Both the position numbers and the translations under genes were made by a program. From Rhodobacter sp. (GTDB lineage Bacteria > Pseudomonadota > Alphaproteobacteria > Rhodobacterales > Rhodobacteraceae), in the NCBI GenBank assembly GCA_020250175.1, contig JADCEN010000006.1:1-64000 (forward strand): DNA of 64,000 bases, given 5' to 3'. Positions 30,511 to 40,054 of the stretch are shown in pieces; the first letter of the stretch is position 1, and each line of letters opens with the position of its first letter. Under the pieces are notes generated by a model. That model was not told the origin of the DNA. It saw only the letters and a program-made list of their open reading frames with translations, and ran no database searches.

Positions 30511-31154
30511 ATGCGCAGGAACGGCTGGGCGATCCGGGGGATCAGCCGGTTGAAGCGCAGCGGCGCGTCGGTGGCCACCAGACAGATGCAGTCTGCGCCC
30601 GGTTCGGCAACCGGTGTGTGTTCCAGCTCTTCCGTGGCGATTTCAATATCGCCGGGCCCGAAGCGGTCTTCGGTGTCACGAAAGGCACCCTGCAGGACCA
30701 GGGTCAGTTCCATGCCGCGATGGCCATGATCCGGCACGGCCTGACCGGCCGGTATGTGCAGAAGCCGCGCGGTGGCGCCTGTGTCCGTCTTGAGGATGGC
30801 CTGCCGCACCCCCATGCCCACAGGCCGCCAGCGCACCGCCGCAAGGTCGCCCCCCACATAATCGCGCAGCGGTGCCGGAAAGACGCAGCCCATGATCCGC
30901 GAGGCCCGGACAGGTTCAGCCTGCGGCAGGCCGGTGATGCGCGCCATGGTGGCTTCAAAACTGTCTTCGGCCATGCGCGCCTGGTCGGCATCTTCGATAA
31001 GTGCGCCGCCGATGGCATCAAACGCCAGAAGGCGCGCCCGGCAGTCGTCACAAAGAGACACATGCGTTGCCACGACAAGGCTGAACGCCTCGGGCAACTG
31101 GCCTGCAGAATAGGCCATGAGCAAAGGGTCGGAAAGGTGGTGGCGGATCGTCAT
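30507..31154 (-). CDS. chrR: ChrR family zinc anti-sigma factor (cupin C-terminal domain)
   Basis: HVSLCDDCRARLL zinc motif and C-terminal cupin; immediately downstream of rpoE. Confidence 0.93.
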   Translation of the reverse strand: MTIRHHLSDPLLMAYSAGQLPEAFSLVVATHVSLCDDCRARLLAFDAIGGALIEDADQARMAEDSFEATMARITGLPQAEPVRASRIMGCVFPAPLRDYVGGDLAAVRWRPVGMGVRQAILKTDTGATARLLHIPAGQAVPDHGHRGMELTLVLQGAFRDTEDRFGPGDIEIATEELEHTPVAEPGADCICLVATDAPLRFNRLIPRIAQPFLRI

Positions 31155-31164
31155 ATTCTTGCTT

Positions 31165-31707
31165 TCAACTCATCTGGTGGCGCAGCCGTTCCAAGGCTAA
31201 TCTGATGCGGGATTTGATCGTTCCAAGGGGCAGACCGGTTTCTGCGGCGATTTCGGTGTGCGACAAATCGCCGAAATAGGCCCGCTCGATCAAGGAACGC
31301 TGTTTTTCGGGCAGTTGGGCCAGCGCTTCGCCCAGACGGCGGCTTTCCTGCTGCAGCACCATGGCATCGGCCTGATCCGGTTCCGGTTCCGGCCCCCAGG
31401 GCAGGTCCTCGGGCTCGGGGCGTCGGGATTTGCGCAGGGCGTCGATCCGGCGGTTGCGCGCAATCGTGAACACCCATGTCGCAACGCTGGCCCGCTTGGG
31501 GTCGAACATATGCGCCTTGTGCCAGATCGTCGCCATGACCTCTTGCGCACATTCCTCCGCCAAAGGCTCGTTGGCACCGGATTTCCGCAGGAAGGCCTTG
31601 ATCCTCGGGGCGAAGTGCCGGAACAGAAGTGCGAATGCCCCCCTGTCTGCATCGTCGCGGACCCGAAGCAGAAGTGCGGCCCAATCCTGTTCGGTTTCCG
31701 ACGTCAT
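31165..31707 (-). CDS. rpoE: ECF sigma factor of the ChrR-linked (singlet oxygen) group
   Basis: ALLFRHFAPRIKAFLRKSGANEPLAEECAQEVMATIWHKAHMFDPKRASVATWVFTIARNRRIDALRK; region 4 SHTEIAAETGLPLGTIKSRIRLALERLR. Confidence 0.94.
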   Translation of the reverse strand: MTSETEQDWAALLLRVRDDADRGAFALLFRHFAPRIKAFLRKSGANEPLAEECAQEVMATIWHKAHMFDPKRASVATWVFTIARNRRIDALRKSRRPEPEDLPWGPEPEPDQADAMVLQQESRRLGEALAQLPEKQRSLIERAYFGDLSHTEIAAETGLPLGTIKSRIRLALERLRHQMS

Positions 31708-31822
31708 TCTTTCAATTCCTTTGGAACCCGCAAGGCGATGCAGGCCTGTCCGTGCAGCATAATGCTGCCCGCCGACCTGCGCATCCGAATTTTCCAAAGA
31801 GAAGGTTTCCAGCGTCATGGCG

Positions 31823-31852
31823 GGATTACGGGGAAAGGCTGCCGCCGGATCA
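31823..31852 (-). promoter_or_regulatory. predicted RpoE-dependent promoter of rpoE-chrR
   Basis: Minus strand TGATCC-GGCGGCAGCCTTTCCCCG-TAATCC, spacer exactly 18 nt. Confidence 0.75.
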
Positions 31853-31897
31853 CCCGATGTGCAGGAAAATCGCACGAAGCCGGCTGGCGATGCTTTC

Positions 31898-31927
31898 TGA
31901 TCCGATTCACCGGCCGCGCCGTAACCA
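31898..31927 (+). promoter_or_regulatory. predicted RpoE-dependent promoter of the divergent operon
   Basis: TGATCC-GATTCACCGGCCGCGCCG-TAACCA, spacer exactly 18 nt, about 35 nt upstream of the 31962 ATG. Confidence 0.75.
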
Positions 31928-31961
31928 GTGCAAAGGCGGCAATCAAAGGGGCGATCCACTC

Positions 31962-33254
31962 ATGCCATTCGAACGGCTTACTGCTGCACCGCGGCGTATC
32001 GCGGTGATCGGAGGCGGCATATCGGGGATGGCCGCCGCCTATCTTCTTGCGCCTGACAACGCGGTCGTTCTGTTTGAGGCCGAGAATCGGCTGGGCGGGC
32101 ATGCCCGCACCGTCATGGCAGGAAAGCGCGGTGATCAGCCGGTGGATACGGGCTTCATCGTTTTCAACCGCGTGAACTATCCCAACCTCGTCGCCCTGTT
32201 CGAAAAGCTCGAGGTTCCCACGGCCCCCAGCAACATGAGCTTTGGCGCCTCGCTGCGCGGGGGGTGGCTGGAATACGGGCTGGCCGGCTTTGACGCGCTG
32301 TTTGCCCAGCGGCGCAATCTGGTGAACCCGCGTTACCTGGGGATGCTGCGCGACATCACGCGCTTCAACGCAAAGGCAGCCGATCTGGCGCAGGATGACA
32401 GCATCAGCCTGGGTGATTTCCTTGACCGGCTGGGCACCGGCGACTGGTTTCGGGACCATTATCTTTTGCCGTTTTCGGGGGCGATATGGTCTACCCCCAC
32501 GTCCGGCATGATGAATTTCCCGGCGCAGCCGCTGATCCGGTTTTTCCGCAACCACGCGCTGCTGGGCTATTACGGCCAGCATCAGTGGTACACGGTCCAG
32601 GGGGGGTCGGTTGAATATGTGCGTCGCCTTCAGGCGTCCTTGACCGTTCAGGGTGTTGACCTGCGGCTGGGCACGCCGGTCGCGGCGGTGCGCCGGGGGG
32701 CCGCAGGGCCTGCGGTGCGTGTGACCGGGGGCGAGTGGGAACTGTTCGACGACATCGTCTTTGCCAGCCATGCCGATGACACGCTGCGCCTTCTGTCCGA
32801 TGCAACGCCCGAAGAACGCGCTGCCCTGTCGGCCGTGCGCTATCAGCCGAACCATGCGGTTCTGCATTCCGATCCTTCGGTCATGCCGAAACGCAAGGCT
32901 GCCTGGGCGTCCTGGGTCTATGTCGAGCCGGCCGGGCCGAAACCCGAGCGGATCGATCTGACTTACTGGATGAATTCGTTGCAGCCGATCCCGCAGGATG
33001 ACCCGCTGTTTGTCACGCTGAATTCGAACGCGCCAATCCGCGAGGATCTGATCCATGACACGGTGACCTTCCGTCACCCTGTCTATGACATGGCGGCGTT
33101 CCGCGCCCAGGACCAGCTGCGCCGCATGAACGGCGGGCATGACACCTGGTTCTGCGGTGCCTGGATGCGCAACGGGTTCCACGAAGACGGTTTTGCCAGC
33201 GCGGTTGACGTGGTCGGGGCCATGCGCGCGCGCCAGACCCTGCTTGCCGCATGA
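31962..33254 (+). CDS. FAD-dependent amine oxidase-type oxidoreductase (R. sphaeroides RSP_1091/UfaD-like)
   Basis: RIAVIGGGISGMAAAYLLAPDNAVVLFEAENRLGGHARTV; first gene of conserved RpoE-linked operon. Confidence 0.88.
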   Translation: MPFERLTAAPRRIAVIGGGISGMAAAYLLAPDNAVVLFEAENRLGGHARTVMAGKRGDQPVDTGFIVFNRVNYPNLVALFEKLEVPTAPSNMSFGASLRGGWLEYGLAGFDALFAQRRNLVNPRYLGMLRDITRFNAKAADLAQDDSISLGDFLDRLGTGDWFRDHYLLPFSGAIWSTPTSGMMNFPAQPLIRFFRNHALLGYYGQHQWYTVQGGSVEYVRRLQASLTVQGVDLRLGTPVAAVRRGAAGPAVRVTGGEWELFDDIVFASHADDTLRLLSDATPEERAALSAVRYQPNHAVLHSDPSVMPKRKAAWASWVYVEPAGPKPERIDLTYWMNSLQPIPQDDPLFVTLNSNAPIREDLIHDTVTFRHPVYDMAAFRAQDQLRRMNGGHDTWFCGAWMRNGFHEDGFASAVDVVGAMRARQTLLAA

Positions 33255-34003
33255 CCGGGGTTGATCACATCCGGGGCCAGACGTTTCATGGCCGCAAGGG
33301 GGCCGTGACGAATGCCTTCCGCTATGGCGTGGATTACATCCTGCTGGACCCGGCAACGGCGCGCGGCCCGTCGCTCTTTTCGCTGAATGGCCGCAACATC
33401 ACCTCGTTGTACGACACCGACCACGGCGGTCTGCCGGGCCAGGGGCGCGGCGTTGACTGGGTGCGCGACGTGCTGGCGGCGCATGGCCTGCCAGGGGCAG
33501 AGCGCATTCAGCTTCTGGCACAGCCCCGCGTTCTGGGCCATGTCTTCAATCCGGTGTCGTTCTGGCTGTGCCATGACGGCGCGGGCGCGCTGCGCGTCGT
33601 CATCGCCGAAGTGTCGAACACTTACGGCGACCGGCATTCCTATCTGTGCCACCGCCCCGATCTTGCCCCCCTGGGCCGCGAAGACACGGTTCAGGCCACC
33701 AAGATTTTTCACGTCTCGCCGTTTCAGCCTGTCGAAGGCGGCTATGCGTTCCGCTTTGACATCCGCAGCGACCGCATCGGCATCTGGATTGATTACACGG
33801 CCGGAACCGGCGGGCTGATCGCGACGCTGACCGGGCGCAGGGTGCCGCTGACAAATGGCGGCATCCTGCGGGCCTGCCTGCGGCGGCCCTTCGGCTCGCG
33901 CCGGGTGCTGGCGCTGATCTATTGGCAGGCGGCAAAACTGTACTGGAAAGGGGCCGCCTTTCGCCACCGTCCAGCCCCGCCGACGCAGGAGGTGACCCGA
34001 TGA
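33251..34003 (+). CDS. DUF1365 domain-containing protein
   Basis: GQTFHGRKGAVTNAFRYGVDYILLD; RIQLLAQPRVLGHVFNPVSFWLCHD; KIFHVSPFQPVEGGYAFRF. Confidence 0.93.
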   Translation: MTGVDHIRGQTFHGRKGAVTNAFRYGVDYILLDPATARGPSLFSLNGRNITSLYDTDHGGLPGQGRGVDWVRDVLAAHGLPGAERIQLLAQPRVLGHVFNPVSFWLCHDGAGALRVVIAEVSNTYGDRHSYLCHRPDLAPLGREDTVQATKIFHVSPFQPVEGGYAFRFDIRSDRIGIWIDYTAGTGGLIATLTGRRVPLTNGGILRACLRRPFGSRRVLALIYWQAAKLYWKGAAFRHRPAPPTQEVTR

Positions 34004-35262
34004 AGGCAATGACCTTGCCGCAGGACAGTGCCGCGCCCCGCCTTGGGGCCTGGGCCTTGTTTTCGGGGATGATCGCTGCGGCGGGCTTGCCGATTTATAT
34101 CCATGCGCCGAAATTCTATGTCGATGAATATGGCGTCGGTCTTGCTGCCCTTGGCGGTGCCCTGGTGCTGCTGCGGCTGATTGACGTGGCGCAGGACCCG
34201 CTGCTGGGCTGGCTGTCGGAACGCCATGAAAGGCTGCGCGGGCGGCTGGTTGCGCTGTGCGTTGTGGCAATGGCGGCGGCGATGGTGGCGCTTTTTGCCG
34301 TGACCCCGCCCATGGCCCCGCTGTGGTGGTTCGCGATTGCGCTGATCGTGCTGTTTTCCGCCTTCAGCTTCCTGTCGATCTCGTTCTATGCCGAAGGCGT
34401 GCGCAAGGCGGCAGAGCTTGGGCCGCAGGGCCATCTGCGCCTGGCGGGCTGGCGCGAAGGCGGTGCCCTGCTAGGCGTGTCGCTGGCAGCCGTGGCACCG
34501 GTGGCCCTGGCATCCGTCACCGATACCCCTTTCACCGGCTTTGCGTTTGGCTTTGCCCTTGTGGCGCTGGTTGCCGCCTGGGCGATGCGGCACGAATGGG
34601 GGCATGCAGGCGACACGGCCCGCGCCCCCGCCGAAGTGGCGCTGCGCGATGTGCTGTCGGACGGGCTGGCGCGGCGTCTGCTGCTGCTTGCGCTGGTGAA
34701 TGCAACGCCGGTCGCGGTGACCTCGACCCTGTTTCTGTTCTTCGTGGAAAGCCGTCTTGATTCGCGGGGAAGCGAAGGCCCGCTCTTGCTGCTGTTCTTC
34801 CTGTCGGCGGCGGCGTCGACCCCGGTATGGAGCCGGCTGGCGACCTGGTACGGGGAAAAACCGGTCCTGCTGGCGGGCATGCTGCTGGCGGTGCTGTCCT
34901 TTGCCTGTGCCGCGACGCTGGGGGCGGGCGATGTGCTGGTCTTTGCCGCAATCTGTGCGGCGTCGGGGGCCGCCCTTGGGGCCGACATGACGCTGTTGCC
35001 CGCGATCTTTGCCCGCCGCCTGTCGGTGATAGCACCCGGGGCCGGGGCCGGATTTGGCCTGTGGTCGTTTGTCAGCAAGCTGACCCTGGCGATTGCCGCC
35101 GGAACCCTTCTGCCGCTGCTGGAGGCAAGGGGGTTCGTCTCGGGCGGGGTGAACCCCGACTCGGCCCTGGTGCTGCTGACGGTCCTTTACGCCATCGTGC
35201 CTTGCGTCCTGAAACTCGTGGCGATCGGGCTTCTGCTCGTCACCCCCATTCCGGAGAGCTGA
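34000..35262 (+). CDS. MFS transporter (MelB/GPH-like)
   Basis: 12-TM-like hydrophobic pattern; GLPIYIHAPKFYVDEYGVGLAALGGALVLLRLIDVAQDPLLGWLSER. Confidence 0.9.
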   Translation: MKAMTLPQDSAAPRLGAWALFSGMIAAAGLPIYIHAPKFYVDEYGVGLAALGGALVLLRLIDVAQDPLLGWLSERHERLRGRLVALCVVAMAAAMVALFAVTPPMAPLWWFAIALIVLFSAFSFLSISFYAEGVRKAAELGPQGHLRLAGWREGGALLGVSLAAVAPVALASVTDTPFTGFAFGFALVALVAAWAMRHEWGHAGDTARAPAEVALRDVLSDGLARRLLLLALVNATPVAVTSTLFLFFVESRLDSRGSEGPLLLLFFLSAAASTPVWSRLATWYGEKPVLLAGMLLAVLSFACAATLGAGDVLVFAAICAASGAALGADMTLLPAIFARRLSVIAPGAGAGFGLWSFVSKLTLAIAAGTLLPLLEARGFVSGGVNPDSALVLLTVLYAIVPCVLKLVAIGLLLVTPIPES

Positions 35263-35263
35263 C

Positions 35264-35824
35264 ATGCCCACGATCCTTTCGCTGCTGCTTGGCATGTGTC
35301 TGACGGTTGGCCTGCTGGCCCTTCAGACGCGGATGATGGGCTTTCGTGCCCAGAAGCCGCGCGACTATGCCGCCACCTTGCCGCGCTTTGATCTGCGACA
35401 GCACCTGAACGGCCCGATCCTGTGCGAAGGGGTGATCTACGGGCCCACGGGGCGCGTCTCGTCGCGCTTTGTGGCGGATTTCGAGGCGCGCTGGGACGGA
35501 AACGTCGGCGTGATGACCGAAACCTTCCGCTATGACAGCGGCACGGTGCAGAACCGGCAGTGGACCCTGACCCTGGGCAATGACGGGGCCGTCAGGGCCA
35601 CGGCACCGGATGTGGTGGGCGAAGGCCATGGGCGGGCCGAAGGATCGGGCGTCTTGCTGAACTACCGGCTGCGCCTGACGCCCGAGGCCGGGGGGCATGT
35701 GCTGAACGTGACCGACTGGATGTATCTGATGGAAAACGGGACGATCATGAACCGCAGCCAGTTCACAAAATTCGGAATCAAGGTGGCCGAACTGGTGGCC
35801 ACGATGCGAAAGAAAGACGCATGA
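35264..35824 (+). CDS. DUF3833 family protein
   Basis: DLRQHLNGPILCEGVIYGPTGRVSSRFVADFEARWDGNVGVMTETFRYDSG. Confidence 0.9.
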   Translation: MPTILSLLLGMCLTVGLLALQTRMMGFRAQKPRDYAATLPRFDLRQHLNGPILCEGVIYGPTGRVSSRFVADFEARWDGNVGVMTETFRYDSGTVQNRQWTLTLGNDGAVRATAPDVVGEGHGRAEGSGVLLNYRLRLTPEAGGHVLNVTDWMYLMENGTIMNRSQFTKFGIKVAELVATMRKKDA

Positions 35825-36558
35825 GAGAGTTTCGCGACAAGCGCTACTGGCTGGTCGGCGCCAGCGAGGGGTTGGGGCGCGCCCTGGCGGAACGGCTGAG
35901 CGCCGCCGGGGCCGAGGTGATCCTGTCTGCGCGCAGCGCCGACCGGCTGGCCGAGGTGGCCGCGACCCTTCCGGGGCCTTCGGTGGCCGTGCCGGTGGAT
36001 GTTGCCGATACCGCATCCGTCCGCAAGGCCGCCGAGGCGGCGGGGCAGATCGACGGCGTGGTCTTTCTTGCCGGCCTTTACTGGCCGATGGCGGCGCAGG
36101 ATTGGAACGCCGATCAGGCAGAAACCATGTGTGACGTGAACTTCACCGGCTGCGCGCGGGTCATGGGGGCAGCCCTGCCCGCCATGGTGGCGCGGGGGGC
36201 GGGCCATGTGGTGATCACCGGCAGTCTGTCGGGCTTTCGCGGTCTGCCCGGCGCCATCGGCTATGGGGCCAGCAAGGCCGGGGTCATGGCGCTTGCGGAA
36301 TGCATGCAGGCCGATCTGCGCGGCAGCGGCATCGTGGTTCAGGTGGCGAACCCCGGTTTCATCCGCACCCGGCTGACCGACAAGAACAGCTTTTCGATGC
36401 CCTTCCTGATGGAACCGGCCGAAGCGGCCGATCACATGTTCCGCCACATGCAGACCAACCGCTTCAAGGTCAGCTTTCCCACGGTCTTTTCCTGGCTGTT
36501 CCGCCTGTCGCAGTTTCTGCCGGACTGGGCCTATTACCGGATATTCGCGCCGAAGTGA
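35821..36558 (+). CDS. SDR family NAD(P)-dependent oxidoreductase
   Basis: YWLVGASEGLGRALAERLSAAGAEVILSARS; GYGASKAGVMALAE. Confidence 0.92.
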   Translation: MREFRDKRYWLVGASEGLGRALAERLSAAGAEVILSARSADRLAEVAATLPGPSVAVPVDVADTASVRKAAEAAGQIDGVVFLAGLYWPMAAQDWNADQAETMCDVNFTGCARVMGAALPAMVARGAGHVVITGSLSGFRGLPGAIGYGASKAGVMALAECMQADLRGSGIVVQVANPGFIRTRLTDKNSFSMPFLMEPAEAADHMFRHMQTNRFKVSFPTVFSWLFRLSQFLPDWAYYRIFAPK

Positions 36559-36736
36559 CCGCAGGACGGGTTGCTGGCGGGCCCTTGTCCGGGCGCATTC
36601 CTGACAGGCGTTGCGCTGGCCGGGCAGGGCAATTGCGCGTTCGCCCGGAGTCGGTCCGGGCCAGCCGCAGTGGTCATGCTGGTGTTCGCCGCCTGACAAA
36701 ACAATACCCAACCACCGCTGCAAACCCTTCGCGGAC

Positions 36737-37207
36737 CTACAGGACGGCTGCGTCCCGTTGCATGAAGCAATGGGTCTCAGAGCGACCAATCTCTTTGAAA
36801 CCATGCCGTCGATACAGCGAACCTACCGGGTTCCAGTGCAAATACTCCAGCCGAACAGATAGCCCGAGGTCATTGGCCAGCGCGAGACAATGCGCAAGAA
36901 TTGCAGTCCCTGTTCCCTGACCTTGATGCTCCGGGAACAAATAGAACTCTCCGAAGCGCAAGTGATCTGTCTCCCGATGAAGCGACAGGGTTCCAATTCG
37001 CTGTTCTGCGCGCCGTATCTCGTAGAAGGCCTTGGCACTGAAGTTATGTTCATGCAGTCGGCGTTGGAAGGCTTCATCCCAGGTCCAGCGCCTGATGATA
37101 TGCGGTCCCATAGCCGCTTGCTTGGCCTGGAAAGCAAATGCCACGTCGCCGGGCGCGCTGCCAAGCCGGGCAAACGTCAGATCAGGAGGGAGGTCAGGCA
37201 AATCCAT
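36737..37207 (-). CDS. GNAT family N-acetyltransferase
   Basis: IIRRWTWDEAFQRRLHEHNF...LRFGEFYLFPEHQGQGTGTAILAHCLALA. Confidence 0.85.
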   Translation of the reverse strand: MDLPDLPPDLTFARLGSAPGDVAFAFQAKQAAMGPHIIRRWTWDEAFQRRLHEHNFSAKAFYEIRRAEQRIGTLSLHRETDHLRFGEFYLFPEHQGQGTGTAILAHCLALANDLGLSVRLEYLHWNPVGSLYRRHGFKEIGRSETHCFMQRDAAVL

Positions 37208-37317
37208 GCCCCATAGCCTTTCAGGTTGCGGCAGCGCCCGCAATATCTGCAAGGCTGCCCCCCGCACCTTCCTCCATGCAACCGGAACGGCGACAGCGGA
37301 ACAGCGGGAACCATTTG

Positions 37318-38559
37318 TCAGCCGGGGAACACCTGCCGCCGCGCGGCGATATGCTGCGCGAGATAATCGGCATCGTGCCAGACCCCCCAGATGAAGGGCG
37401 AGGCGCGCCGCGACAGCCAGGGCAGGCCCAGAAAATACAGCCCCGGCACCCCGGTCACGCCACGCCGATGGGCGGGACGCCCGTTTTCGTCAAAGGCATC
37501 GACCTTCAGCCAGCCGTAATCCAGCGCATAACCCGTGGCCCAGATGATGGCGGTGATACCGGCATCGGCCAGGGACAGGGAAAGGATCGGATTGCGCACA
37601 CAGTCTGGATCAGGGCCGATCAGGTGCGCGTCCGGGTCCGGCGGAAGGTCCAGCCGGTTCCGGTCGGCATAGGCATCGGCTTCGCGCAGCACGGTCAGGT
37701 AATTCGCATCCCCGTTGGCAATGTTTTGCGCCAGATCGGGGGCAAAGTGCAGAACCCCGTCGGAAAAGTGGCCCGCACGGCCCAGCAGCGTCATGCCCCG
37801 CGCGGCAAACCGGCGGAAATCCACCACATCGCCGCCGTTGGCGCCGCTGACGGCGATGGTCACATGTTCCATGCCCGGCGCACGGGCCTTTGCATCCCAA
37901 TAGCCCAGCGCCCCCAGCCACCAGACGAAATCCTTGCCGCGATAGCGCCGCGGCGGGCGGTCATGCGGGCCGATGGACAGATACACGCGCTTGCCCGCCC
38001 GCAGCAGCTCATCCGCGATCTGCGAACCGGAAGACCCGGCCCCCACGACCAGCACCGCACCCTCCGGCAGCTGGCCCGGATTGCGATAGGCGGAAGAATG
38101 CATCTGCACGATGCCCGTCGACTGGGGCACCAGATCGGGGATGATCGGGCGCTGGAACGGTCCGGTGGCAACAACCACATTGGCCGCCGTGATCTGCCCC
38201 TGCGGCGTTTTGGCGACGAAGCCGGTGCCATCGGCACCCTGTGCCAGGCCAAGCACCTCGACCCCTTCCCGGATCGGGGCGTTGATCCGGCGCGCATAGG
38301 TGAGGAAATAGTCGACAATCGCCTCCTTGCCCGCAAAGCTGTCAGGATCGATGCCCGCGAATTCCAGGCCGGGGAACCGGTCATGCCAGGCCGGGCCGTT
38401 CGCAACCAGCGAATCCCAGCGTTCCGTCCGCCAGCGTTCGGCAATCCGGTGCCGTTCGACAACCAGATGCGGCACGCCCTGAAGGCCCAGATGTTCGCTC
38501 ATCGCGACACCGGCCTGCCCGCCGCCGATGACCAGCGTTTCAACCTGTTCGATCGTCAT
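37318..38559 (-). CDS. FAD-dependent monooxygenase/flavoprotein (YUCCA/CzcO-like)
   Basis: TLVIGGGQAGVAMSEHLGLQGVPHLVVERHRIAERWRTERWDSL; VLVVGAGSSGSQIADELLRAG. Confidence 0.88.
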   Translation of the reverse strand: MTIEQVETLVIGGGQAGVAMSEHLGLQGVPHLVVERHRIAERWRTERWDSLVANGPAWHDRFPGLEFAGIDPDSFAGKEAIVDYFLTYARRINAPIREGVEVLGLAQGADGTGFVAKTPQGQITAANVVVATGPFQRPIIPDLVPQSTGIVQMHSSAYRNPGQLPEGAVLVVGAGSSGSQIADELLRAGKRVYLSIGPHDRPPRRYRGKDFVWWLGALGYWDAKARAPGMEHVTIAVSGANGGDVVDFRRFAARGMTLLGRAGHFSDGVLHFAPDLAQNIANGDANYLTVLREADAYADRNRLDLPPDPDAHLIGPDPDCVRNPILSLSLADAGITAIIWATGYALDYGWLKVDAFDENGRPAHRRGVTGVPGLYFLGLPWLSRRASPFIWGVWHDADYLAQHIAARRQVFPG

Positions 38560-38799
38560 GGCGGCATCCTTCCGGTTTCCTGTGGCGCGGGGGCAGCGGG
38601 CCTGGGCAAGCTCACCCGTCTGCCGAAGCTGCCCGTTCGCAGACCCATCTATCCTTTCCGGCCCCGATCAGACAACGGCCAAGCAGACATCAGACGCAAC
38701 TGCCCCGAAGGATCGCGGCACGTGGCCGGGCTTCGCGCCTTTTGCGCCGGGCTGCGGGCGGCGTTTCCACCCGCCCCCGCCCCATGTTAGGCTTGATCC

Positions 38800-40053
38800 A
38801 TGCCTGCGCTGTGCCGCGACTGTCTGACCCGGTTTTCCGGCGGCCCCCGCTGCCCGGCCTGCCGCAGCCCGCGCCTTGTTGCCCATGCGGAACTTGAAAC
38901 GCTGGCAATTGCCCATATGGATTGTGATGCCTTCTACGCCAGCGTCGAAAAGCGCGACAATCCCGCCCTGCGCGACCAGCCGGTGATTGTGGGCGGCGGA
39001 AAGCGGGGCGTGGTATCGACCTGCTGCTATATTGCGCGGATCAGCGGCGTACGCTCGGCCATGCCGATGTTTCAGGCGCTGAGGCTGTGCCCGCAGGCGG
39101 TGGTCGTGAAGCCCCGCATGTCCGTCTACGCGGACGTGTCGCGCCAAATCCGGGCCCTGATGGAACGGCTGACGCCCGCCATCGAACCCTTGTCGCTGGA
39201 CGAGGCCTTTCTGGACCTGTCCGGCACCGGACGCCTGCATGGCGCGCCCCCTGCCGTGCTGCTGTCGCGATTGGTCAGGCAGATGGAAGAGGGGTTGGGC
39301 ATTACAGGGTCCATCGGCCTGTCGCACAACAAGTTCCTGGCAAAGATCGCGTCTGACCTCGACAAGCCGCGTGGCTTTTCGGTGATCGGACGGGCGGATA
39401 CGGCCGATTTCCTGCGCCCGAAACCGGTCCGGATCATCTGGGGCGTGGGCGAGGCCGGGCAGGCGGCACTGGCCGCTGCGGGCATCCGCACCATTGCCGA
39501 CCTGCTGCGCTGGGACCGGCGCGATTTGCAGGCGCGGTTCGGCAGCATGGGCGACCGGCTCTTTCATCTGGCACGGGGTGAAGATACCCGCCCGGTCAAC
39601 CGGGATGAGCGGATGAAATCAGTCTCGGCCGAAACCACATTTGATGAAGACACGTCAGACCCGGATGTTCTTGACGGCCATCTCTGGCGGCTGGCCGAAC
39701 GGGTGGCCGACCGGGCAAAGGCCAAAGACCTGGCCGGGCGCACCGTCACGCTGAAGCTGAAGCGGGCCGATTTCCGCATCGTCACCCGCCGTCACAGCCT
39801 GCCCGACCCCACACAAACCGCCGACCGGCTGTACCGCGAGGCCCGCGCGCTGTACGACGCGGCGCGCGACCCCGGCCCGTTCCGCCTGATCGGCGTCGGC
39901 CTGTCCGAGCTGACCCCGGCAGATGAGGCTGACCGCCTGTCAGACCTGCTCGACCCGCAGGCAGCCACCCGCCGCGCCGCCGAACGCGCCACCGACGCCA
40001 TCCGCGCCCGATTTGGCAAGGATGCCATCATCAGGGGCCGCGCCCTGCGCTGA
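38800..40053 (+). CDS. dinB: DNA polymerase IV with N-terminal zinc-ribbon-like extension
   Basis: MPALCRDCLTRFSGGPRCPACRSPRL then IAHMDCDAFYASVEKRDNPALRDQPVIVGGG; SLDEAFLDLSG. Confidence 0.93.
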   Translation: MPALCRDCLTRFSGGPRCPACRSPRLVAHAELETLAIAHMDCDAFYASVEKRDNPALRDQPVIVGGGKRGVVSTCCYIARISGVRSAMPMFQALRLCPQAVVVKPRMSVYADVSRQIRALMERLTPAIEPLSLDEAFLDLSGTGRLHGAPPAVLLSRLVRQMEEGLGITGSIGLSHNKFLAKIASDLDKPRGFSVIGRADTADFLRPKPVRIIWGVGEAGQAALAAAGIRTIADLLRWDRRDLQARFGSMGDRLFHLARGEDTRPVNRDERMKSVSAETTFDEDTSDPDVLDGHLWRLAERVADRAKAKDLAGRTVTLKLKRADFRIVTRRHSLPDPTQTADRLYREARALYDAARDPGPFRLIGVGLSELTPADEADRLSDLLDPQAATRRAAERATDAIRARFGKDAIIRGRALR

Positions 40054-40054
40054 G

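Noticed and set aside
31815-33356. 513-aa minus ORF opposite the FAD oxidoreductase
   Set aside because: Mirror frame of a clearly recognisable gene, and it would run across the predicted RpoE promoters
36559-36736. Possible pseudogene or small RNA after the SDR gene
   Set aside because: No coherent protein similarity in any frame and no strong hairpin beyond GC background
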